Origin: Colocasia esculenta
Taxonomy: Eukaryota; Streptophyta; Magnoliopsida; Alismatales; Araceae
DNA: 64,000 nt
Direction of reading: 5' to 3'
NCBI GenBank assembly: GCA_014218235.1
Contig: CM024763.1
Span: 84,430,244-84,494,243, forward strand
Shown: positions 56,204 through 64,000 of the stretch, piece by piece
Layout: the number at the start of each line of letters is the position of its first letter
Position numbering within the stretch: position 1 is the stretch's first letter
The notes under the pieces: model-generated
The model's database searches: none
What the model saw: the letters and a program-made list of their open reading frames with translations, nothing else
Told to the model about the DNA's origin: nothing
Position numbers and translations under genes: made by a program

Positions 56204-57390
56204 GAATTAGTTGTACACACTAAACCCCTAAAGACCCCTAGAAAAATTCCTAAAAATCCTAGAAAAATCCAGAAAAATAGGAAAATCAATCAAGAGATTA
56301 ATTGAAGAGAGCCACTTTGAGGCATTGCGGTATAACATGAAATGTACTCAATATATTGTCTAAATGGTGTGTCTGCAACTGCCTCACCTTGGCGTCTGCT
56401 TTGCAAGGAAATGGAGGGGAATGCCACGAAATGAAAGCAACGAAATGAAGTGAATTGAGTGGAATGAAGTAGAGTGACTGAAAAGTAGACACCAAGGTGT
56501 GATGAGACACGCCTTCAACAACATATGACAGGAGCTATTCTTCAATTCAAATTGAAGCGGCTTTTAGAAAATCTCAAGAGATAACTCAGTGTTCGAACGA
56601 AGGGAAAGGGTGTGCACGTAGGCACGAAGGGGAGAAAGATCAACTTCAAGTGTCGGGGAAGTACCTACGGACACAATCCGGCAGGTTTCACCATTGGGGA
56701 GTGTTTACCAGCTTGTGGATGTGCTATAGCCAAGGTGGATCTATGGGGAAAATAGATGAATTGATATAGAAATCCAAAACAATGAGTTTCTCAAAAGACA
56801 ATCTTTAAACAGCAACAAGGTGAATTGAGTACTTGACTCGGATTGGAATATTTCATGTTAATTGGAATTAAGAATATGCAGTTCTCTTCAATTAAACATG
56901 AGAGTAACTTTCTGGAAATGAGCTCAAAGTCCTACATGATGCATGCTGGGATAAAAGAAAAAGATTAAAATAAAACAAAAATATAAAATAATCAAGGATC
57001 ATATTGTTATGATGCTCAAGTCAAGAAACCGGATGGAATCAATCATCCTTCTTGCAAAGCATAACGACCTATCCTCAAGTCGTAAGAATCCTCTGAAATT
57101 ATCACTATTTTTGGCGGTGGAGGGGAACTCAAATTTCAGATTCATCAGAGCCTCAAGGTCCTTGACATGCTCTAATAAGGTATAACATATAGTAGAATGC
57201 AAGGGTACCGAAATTGGTGCATGTTCGACAAAAATGAACGGGAAATGTGCGGCAAGAGATGCATATCAAAAAACTTGCGCTCAAAGATTAATTAGCATTG
57301 ACAAGCAACAAATATGAAGCAAAAAATTGAAAATTATGCTGCTTGAAAATCGCAAACGGGGTATGTGGACCCGTTTCACTTACCTGAATC
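56204..57390. other. Unassigned AT-rich stretch
   Basis: No recognisable coding sequence, LTR terminus or tandem array. A short run of CCTAGAAAAAT-like words lies at 56235-56280. It may be the 5' end of the PMD-type unit or ordinary intergenic sequence. Confidence 0.5.
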
Positions 57391-57569
57391 ACGACAACCT
57401 GTGTGGTCGCGATTTACCTTCTTCAGTCGGAGTTAGCGCTTTGAATCGCGACGTATGTGTCGGTTGCGATTTTGAACTTCCATCCGAGGCTTGATTTTCT
57501 TGCCGTTTTGCATTTCTTGCCATTTTTTGGGCTTGCCTTCGGGCTTATGCGGCCATGGGGGTTTAAAAA
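57391..57569 (+). promoter_or_regulatory. CpG-dyad promoter module 2 and TATA box
   Basis: ACGAC-N10-GTCGC at 57391-57410 and GCGAC-N10-GTTGC at 57448-57467, then TTTAAAAA at 57562-57569, followed by an AACACCCCTCTC block shared in part with module 3. The ATG of the PMD gene lies about 95 bp downstream. Confidence 0.75.
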
Positions 57570-58679
57570 CACCCCTCTCTTGCTCTTTTCATGCTCTCCA
57601 CTCTATCCAAAGTTCAAAATTCAAGCCATCAAGCAAGAAGAAGAAGAAGAGGGGGAGAGAAGCAATGGAGCCTGCCAGAGCACCCCCATCCAAGAGGCCA
57701 AGAATTGAGGGATTTCAGAGGTTGAGCAAGGTACATGGTCACATATGCAAGCTTATTCAAGCCAAACTAGTAAGTTGAAGTGATTTCTTGCATTGAATTC
57801 ATTTTGTTTTGATGTGTTCTTCACTTGTTCTTGATGTTTTCTTTCTGTTCTTGCTGTTCTCTACTTTTATTTCCCTTTTCTCTTATCTTTTCTTCTTCTC
57901 TTAACTGCATGATCGAACCTACCTCATATGAAAAATTGCCATGCCCTCTCTTACTCATGACTTCCATGCACATACCTCCATGTGCCATCTTCTCTTGCCA
58001 ACTCAAACTCATAATTTGACAATGCATGGCCAACAACCCATAGGATTATCCCCTCTTCTCAGACACTAGACGATACATGTGTCTCCCTTGGCTCCAAAAG
58101 CTGACCTCCTCCATAAGCCTGGACATGAAAGCCATCCTCTCTAGGTAGGGAATCCAAAATCTTGCCGTCCATGCCAAAAGATATCATGAAATCCATCTTG
58201 ATTGGGCGGCCATGGGTGCACTTGTAGAACTCTGGCATCCTCAAACCCACACCTTCCTCTTCAAAACCTTCAAAGCCACTATTCTATTGGAAGAAGTTGA
58301 ACTATTGCTAGGCTTGAAGCGAATGAGAAGGGGTGACGAAGATGATATGGCAATCATGCCAAGGAGCATTTCAAGCAAACAGGTGCCCGAGAGCTTCATG
58401 GGCGAAAGGACGGCCCGAGACATCCAAGCCAAAAAAGGTGTAAACATGTAAAAACTGGCGGCTTGGACAATGAGGGAGATACCAAGAGAGAAAGATGACG
58501 AGAGACTTGAAAAGGCAATGAAAGGTTTCGCCATATGCCTGGCAGGTGTGCTCCTCTTTCCATCCGTGGACAATGTACTTGAAGAAGAGTAGCTCAGTGC
58601 GGTTTGTGGCATATGGGAAGGAGAGAGGTTGGGACCAGCGGTGCTAGCCTTTCTCTATAGTGGACTCACGGCGGTGAGC

Positions 58680-60822
58680 TGTTGGATCGAAATGACACTA
58701 AGAATGTCCTAGAGGGGGGTGAATAGGACTTCTTTCTTTTAAAATTTTCTTCTAAAATTGCACAACACTAAATAAACTTGTTAGAGCTTAGTGTGATGTG
58801 TGTGATTCAAGTGTACACAAGGTGGAAATAATCACACAGAAATGCACAAGAATTTATCCTGGTTCGGCCCTTCTACATGGAAGTCCTACATCCAGTCCTC
58901 AAGCCAACCACTTGAGATTTCAACTAACTGCCAATGAATTGGCCTTCTCTCACCCTTGAGAGGAATTACAAACCCACTTGCTCGCAAGCAAGTCTTCCTT
59001 AACCAGGGGTACAACAATTGCCTTTTACAAGGCCTTCCCTACACAGGAGGGGTAATGCAGAAACAGACTTCTGTAGAAATTTCACAAGAGAAAAAATACG
59101 TGTGTTTGTCTAAACACAAACACACACTTCAGAAGGATTCAAAGATCAGAGATGAGATACAAATCCTATCTGAAATCTAAGGGTGGACTAAAGAAAGTAA
59201 GCAATTACAATTGCCACCCAACACTACTTAGGAGAGCTTCAGAGAAAGTCTTCTAAGGAAGAAAAGCTCTCAGACTTTAACTTTCAGAAGAGCTTGTGGG
59301 ATTTGAAGGAATTCGAATGAAGCTTGTATGCTCTCTTCTTGAGTTGCCTATTGCTGTGTATTTCTTCTTTAAACTTGAGCTCCTTTTACACACTTCAGAA
59401 TATGGCCATTTAGAAAATAGCCGTTGGAGTTTGTGGCCGTTTGCAATTTGACCGTTTGGAGAGAGCTGTAGTTTCCTTTGGATCTTGATGAGCTTATTGT
59501 TCAGAAGTCCTTCAGTTTTTGCATCTTTCCAAAGTCTTCAGAGGAGGAGTAGTCGTTCACAGCTAGAAGATAAGCTCTTGTCATCATAGACTGTGAATGA
59601 GTCATGCTAAAAACATGCTCCAATAAATGACTGTTACAAAGACAAGACAGAAAGAAGAGAGAAATCCATACCTTTGAGGTAGGTAAGTCAGGTAAGTACA
59701 AAAAATAGGTATGGAAACCTCGTATGCACAAGCTATCAGAAAGAAAAAGTAGACAGATAGATATGCTAAAAAGGTGAAGTATGGTTCTGTCAGTGGTAGG
59801 TGAGTCCTGTCAGATGCCATGCGTCAGAGAATTCATAAATGCATAGTGTCTAATGAATCCAGCAAAATCCGGAGCAAAGGCATTGAACAACTCAAGGATT
59901 ATTTCTTAAAATATATCAGAAGTTCATGCGTAGGTTTTAAATGAAGAAATTAAGACTGATATGACTTGTTCTGACAGAGAATAAAATAATAGGATAATGA
60001 TAGTTTAGATGAATCAATAAGATATTGAAAGTTTATTAAAAAGATGTATGAAAATATTTGGAGATAAATTTGCATTAGATGTTAAGACTAAAAGGATCAG
60101 AAGAGAGTTTAAGTCCAGAGTTAATCGGTGAAGTCGAATCCAAAAGAACATGCAATTAGACTGGACAAATAAGAGTGATTCGACTTCAGTAGTTGAATAC
60201 CATATAGATTGTTTACTGAAGCATTTTACTGTGGCAGTCGAAGAAGACAGATGGATATAGAAAGGCATTCGACTGTAACAGTCAGAGTCATCCGTCGAAT
60301 CAAGTAGAAGATTATATGAAGCATTCGACTGTACCAATTGGAGTCATAAGTCGAATCAAGTAGAGGATTATATGAAGCATTCGACTATACCAGTCAGAGT
60401 CATAAGTCGAATCAAGTAGAGGATTATATGAAGTATTCGACTGTACCAGTCGGAGTCATCAATCGAATCAAGTAGAGGATTATATGAAGCATTCGACTGT
60501 ACTAGTCGGAGTCATTAGTCGAATCAAGTATAAAGTTGTGACCTTAGAAAAATTTGAAGATTGTTTAACTTCGATTCTGAAGGAGTCGGATTTGACATTC
60601 GAAGTTAGTAGTCGAATTCAGTAGGACAAAGAGAGAGTCTGTGGACTTAGAAAATTTTTGGATGGAGGTATTATTCTGCAATATACCGATATGATTTTTT
60701 GTGATATTTAATTAATATATTTGCTTTGTAGACAGTTTATTTTAAAGAGTTTTGTCATAGCAAAAAAATAGATATATTAATTTAAGAAAATTCTTAAATT
60801 CCTTAGGGATAGTTGCTCAACA
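58680..60822 (-). mobile_element. Solo LTR, Sirevirus/copia-type (2,143 bp), TSD TGAGC
   Basis: TGTTGGATC to TGCTCAACA on the plus strand, with TGAGC at 58675-58679 and 60823-60827. The left part carries the reverse complement of the Sirevirus LTR blocks (GGTGAATAGG, TTTATCCTGGTTCGGCCC, GAAGTCCTACATCCAGTC), so the element reads on the minus strand. A TATA-like TGTAAAAGG lies near 59388-59396 (minus). The repeat array at 60294-60531 is in U3. Confidence 0.93.
60294..60531. repeat. 56-57 bp tandem repeat with GTCGAATC / ATTCGACT half-sites
   Basis: About 4.2 copies, each beginning GTCGAATCAAG at about 60294, 60351, 60407, 60463 and 60520. Each unit also has GCATTCGACTGTACCAGTCG, so it contains CGAC-N7-GTCG and a wider ATTCGAC/GTCGAAT inverted pair. 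Confidence 0.9.
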
Positions 60823-61544
60823 TGAGCTTGGGTAGGCCTCCCTATGGATCCATGCTTTTATTCACTTGTTTGACTGACTTGCATTTTACGTTTGATGTGA
60901 ATAATGAAGCTACTAGCTCATCCCGCATCTTTTTCAAGAGTCCACTCCATCATATGGACGGCTTGGTAGGCTTAGAAGGGCGCGTGGCAAATCGCATGCC
61001 ACAACTCAAAACGCGGGTAGATTGGCGTGATCATCTCCGAAGCATGCCTAGGAATGCGTTCACTTGTATTCCGGAGCCACTTCTAGCCAAAGACCAATGG
61101 ACGTGGCTAGCACCTAGTGTGGAGTTGCGATTGATTGGGGCAACTGAGTTCGTGCTCTACAACCCACACCGCTGCCTCTCCCAACTTGGACTCCCACGGT
61201 GTAACTTCGAGGGGCCGTCTCATCTACTGCCGATCAAGAGACATAAGATCGGTACCAACAATGACGGAGAAGAGGCGGACACCATCAAAGAACTGTGGAA
61301 GGTCTACTCTTTCAGGAGGCTGGTCCCACATGTGGAGGAGGTGGAGGAAGAGTGGATGGCTTATGTAAAAGAACTCATAAAAATATGGCCCAAGGTGGCC
61401 GTTTGTAAACGCAAAATTAGATTGTCAATGAGAATTGAACTGCATCCTTTACATGGCCAAATTGCATTGTCATTCATGATTGTATCATCTAATACACTGA
61501 GATTTTTCCTCAAAATCTTGGTCCTCGGGTGAGCCTCTTGAATC

Positions 61545-61806
61545 GCGACGGACACAGGCATCGTGCTTATCATCATGATCCGCTACCACTTTGGCCGTCG
61601 CGCTTAAACCTAAAGCGCGATGATCTGCCTTGTTGTGTTTCAATTGTACTTCAAATTCGAAAATTGCGTGCCTTAAACTCAGCATCAGGAAAATGATAAT
61701 CTTCTGAATCACGATGACGGCCTCCATCGTGTTTAAAACAACTGGTTTAAAATCGCGATGACTGTGTTCGTCGCGTTTCGAAATGGTTCTGGAAACTACA
61801 AAACAC
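61545..61806 (+). promoter_or_regulatory. CpG-dyad promoter module 3
   Basis: N10 dyads at 61545 (GCGAC...ATCGT), 61617 (GCGAT...GTTGT), 61711 (ACGAT...ATCGT) and 61755 (GCGAT...GTCGC). They are followed by CTACAAAACACCCGAGG (about 61797), a CT-rich leader (61815-61925) and an ATG at 61932. Layout and words match modules 1 and 2. Confidence 0.78.
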
Positions 61807-61931
61807 CCGAGGACCCCTCCCTTCTCTCCTTTCTCCACTCTCATCTATGAACTCTCTCTTGCTCTCATTTCTCTCACTCTCTCTTGCTTCCTCTACTCTC
61901 TTTCTAGCTCTCTCTCTCTCTCGCCTCCGGT

Positions 61932-62142
61932 GATGAAGAAGGCGGCGACGAAGCGCCGACGCGGTGAAGGCACATCGGCGGAGGAGGAGGTGTCGCCGGT
62001 GCCGGATGTGATAACGGAAGAAGGAGTGGAGACTCCGGGTACGGTGTCCCGGCTAATGGTGGAAGAGCTCCTTGCGGCGGGCGAGGAATTGGCGGTGGTG
62101 ATGGAGGAAAAGGAAGCTCCGGCGGCGGCGGAGGAGGAGATT
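61932..62142 (+). pseudogene. 5' end of a second PMD-type reading frame, cut by an LTR
   Basis: ATG 61932 opens MKKAATKRRRGEGTS, a basic start followed by an acidic Ala/Glu-rich stretch, about 70 codons before the gypsy LTR begins at 62143. The frame is much more GC-rich than its surroundings. Position behind a module like that of the PMD gene suggests the same type of gene, but no PMD sequence is reached, so identity is inference. Confidence 0.5.
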
Positions 62143-62778
62143 TGTGATACCCTGAAATTTCCATTCTTTTATATTGTGTATGTGTATTTACTTGTAGTGT
62201 GTATAGCATGTGTATTTCATTGTGCATATTATAATTTCTATGCTTCTCATGAACACATACATCTATGTATATGATATTTCATATGAAAATAGGCAATTAG
62301 CTAAATTGATGTGTAATGTGAATACTAAAACCCTAGGCATATAATACTTAAGTAATATCATGCGTGTTTAATCTAATTACTGATATGCATGTTGTATTTA
62401 TCCATTTTATGCATAATATATATAATTATGTTGTATACATGTGCGTATTTATACATATGTCAATTCAAGTGTGTGCATGCAAGAATTATTTTGTTGTATA
62501 GAGTATTCTTAGTTAACTTCATATTGCATCTTAATAACACTATACATGTACTATCTAAATCTTGAAGTGCATATTATACTACCTATTCCATGGGTATTGT
62601 GTGTAAGTATATGAAGTATAAATGTATATATGTATGTTATCTTATGCATGTGATATCTATCTATCAAATCCTATGTACATCAAATCATCTATAGTATATG
62701 AATAGTACTTAAACAACATTGTGCATGTGATAGGTAAGTAATGCTATAGGCCATGTAAGTACATGAAAGTTATTTTTG

Positions 62779-62826
<48 letters not shown>

Positions 62827-64000
62827 GTGCATGCATTATCTAGCTATCAATGTATGTGATTCTCATGCATATTGTACATGTTGTGCACATAGTAAGAAAT
62901 TATTGTCATACATTTTGTAAATAATTATGAGTTTATTTCCGTGCATGAAAAATATATTTAAATGTATATGAATTAATTAATTATTGATGTGCCTCTTGTA
63001 TTTAATTATTTTATACATGTTGTAAGTAACCATGGTGTGTATAGGTATACATACATATGTTATTCTTGTTTAAATGAAATCTACCTACTTTAAGCATGTT
63101 AAATTATTAATGGTTTTAAGGTACTTGAATGATAATGTACATGTAGAATTTAACTAATGATGAACACATTTCATTATAAGTTCATGCATGATGTATGTAT
63201 GCATGTAATGTGTACGTATATGTGCATTTATGTATGTTATTGAAGCATATTATCCTTAATTATGATTAGTGTAAGTTATATTTAAATAAATATTATGTAA
63301 TGCATGTACATTATGTGGTAAGGATATATATAATTATTTTTACATATACTAAATTGTTTTGGTATAATTACGCATTTATTTTAGGGTTTGGCAGGGTTTT
63401 GACTGCCCTGTGCAGTTGGCGGCCAAGACCTGGACGCCAACTTCCAGGCCTGTGGTTGGCGTCCACATCCCTAGACGCCAACTCACAATGGGCGGCCAGC
63501 CCCTTGACGTCAACTGTGCAGTTGACTACAACTGATGTTGACGTCAATATCCTCCTGCGTAACGGTTCCAGATTTGTTAATGCTCGCGTTTTGGCCGGTT
63601 CCAGATTAGGAAACCCATTCTAATGCATAGGAAACCTACCCTATTGCGTACCCCGACCCCCAAGCCTATAAAATACCCATCCTAGGTCGAGGAGAAAGGC
63701 TTTTAGCATTTGGTGAAACCCTTGGACCCAAGATGAGGAAAAGCTGATCTTTGGAGGACCGGATCCATCGACTGGAGGTGTTCCCTGAGGAGCTACACCA
63801 ACTGGAAGATAGCCTATGCATAGGAGAAGAGATCCCAACTCCGAGGAACCGTCTGCATCCACAGAAGAACCCGATCTAAGGCGTTTCTGAGCACCTTCTT
63901 GGTAGGGCCGAGGAGGGCTTCACCAGCGATTCTTGATCTTCGTAGATTTTTTTAGAGACAAGTAAACCCTAGATCTTAATCCTATACATGTCCCCTAAGT
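62143..64000 (+). repeat. Chromovirus-type LTR, 5' part (runs off the window)
   Basis: Starts TGTGATACCCTG. The dyad region 63416-63545, TATAAAA at 63667-63673 and the GGCCGAGGAGGGCTTC to ACAAGTAAACCC end correspond to 15660-16220 of the first chromovirus LTR. The segment 62150-63390 is an expanded stretch of ATGTAT/GTATAT-like words, including (TA)n at 62783-62822, which the other LTR lacks. It could be a solo LTR or the start of an element. Confidence 0.82.
63416..63673 (+). promoter_or_regulatory. TTGGCG/CGCCAA dyads and TATA box
   Basis: TTGGCG at 63416 and 63456 alternates with CGCCAA at 63435 and 63476 (steps 19, 21 and 20 bp). TTGACGTCAA follows at 63504-63513 and GTTGACGTCAA at about 63537-63547. 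TATAAAA stands at 63667-63673, about 120 bp downstream. Confidence 0.75.

Larger units (their letters stand above)
57664..61532 (+). pseudogene. Plant mobile domain (PMD) gene, split by a solo LTR
   Basis: ATG 57664 starts a basic N-terminus (PSKRPRIEGF). An intron is plausible after about 57730 (GTACATG). The PMD begins near 58212 with ALVELWHPQTHTF and EEVELLLGLK, continues about 58460-58679 (FAICLAGVLLFP, GPAVLAFLYSGLT; TAG near 58587) and resumes at 60823 with GRPPYGSMLLFTCLTDLHF, RDHLRSMPRNAF and ELRLIGATEFVLYNPHRC. The solo LTR sits in the middle of the exon. PMD proteins are found in host genes of the MAIN type and in MULE and gypsy elements. The neighbouring promoter copies suggest a mobile origin here. 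Confidence 0.74.

Noticed and set aside
62031..62274. Continuation of the 61932 frame past 62143
   Set aside because: From 62143 the frame is LTR sequence; the extra residues are a junction artefact.

Overview
This window looks like a repeat-rich, probably heterochromatic stretch of a large flowering-plant genome. The evidence is plant-type LTR retrotransposons with an initiator-Met-tRNA primer site (TGGTATCAGAGC), Sirevirus-type Ty1/copia elements with an envelope-like third ORF, a Ty3/gypsy chromovirus with a C-terminal chromodomain, a plant mobile domain (PMD) gene, and no sign of an ordinary host gene. No tRNA, rRNA, CRISPR array or bacterial feature was seen. The species cannot be told from the sequence.

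Layout. 1-11450: Sirevirus A (gag, pol, envelope-like ORF, 3' LTR), 5' end outside the window. It sits inside the gag of a gypsy chromovirus whose remainder runs to the end of its 3.1-kb LTR at 18616. That gypsy element sits inside a Sirevirus LTR (18617-19452), which in turn sits inside X, a gypsy-type element with no recognisable coding sequence (19453-46324). X also holds a 3.0-kb solo LTR (23795-26780), Sirevirus B (27920-40007) with Sirevirus C (31304-36988) nested in it, and Sirevirus D (41395-45948). X ends against the LTR of Sirevirus E (46325-47550), which is interrupted by minus-strand Sirevirus F (47551 to about 54930). F carries a hAT-like DNA element (47663-49544) and a gypsy-type solo LTR (52612-54196). 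From about 54930 to 62142 there is a different domain: three copies of one promoter module and a PMD gene, split by a minus-strand copia solo LTR (58680-60822). The window ends inside a second chromovirus-type LTR (62143-64000). Most insertions are fixed by matching 5-bp target duplications (GTTAC, TATTT, TGGTA, CTTAG, ATCAC, TGAGC).

How the parts work together. Only A and the chromovirus keep pol, and both are broken by stops and frameshifts. B, C, D and F keep gag and LTRs but have no pol, so they look non-autonomous. The two LTRs of C are nearly identical, so C moved recently, presumably with enzymes supplied by a relative.

The most striking signal is not a gene. Nearly every promoter-bearing repeat here, copia, gypsy or PMD, carries an array of short CpG-centred dyads, each family with its own word (GTGTCGACAC, CTGTCGACAG, AATCG-N9-CGATT, RTCGAT, RYGAY-N10-RTYGY, GCGAC-N9-GTCGC, TTGGCG/CGCCAA) and strikingly regular spacing, often 21 bp or two helical turns. 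Symmetric repeated LTR motifs and multiple polypurine tracts are known in Sireviruses. The spread to gypsy LTRs and PMD promoters, the strict phasing, and the second copy of the array in the internal region are the points I consider possibly undescribed.
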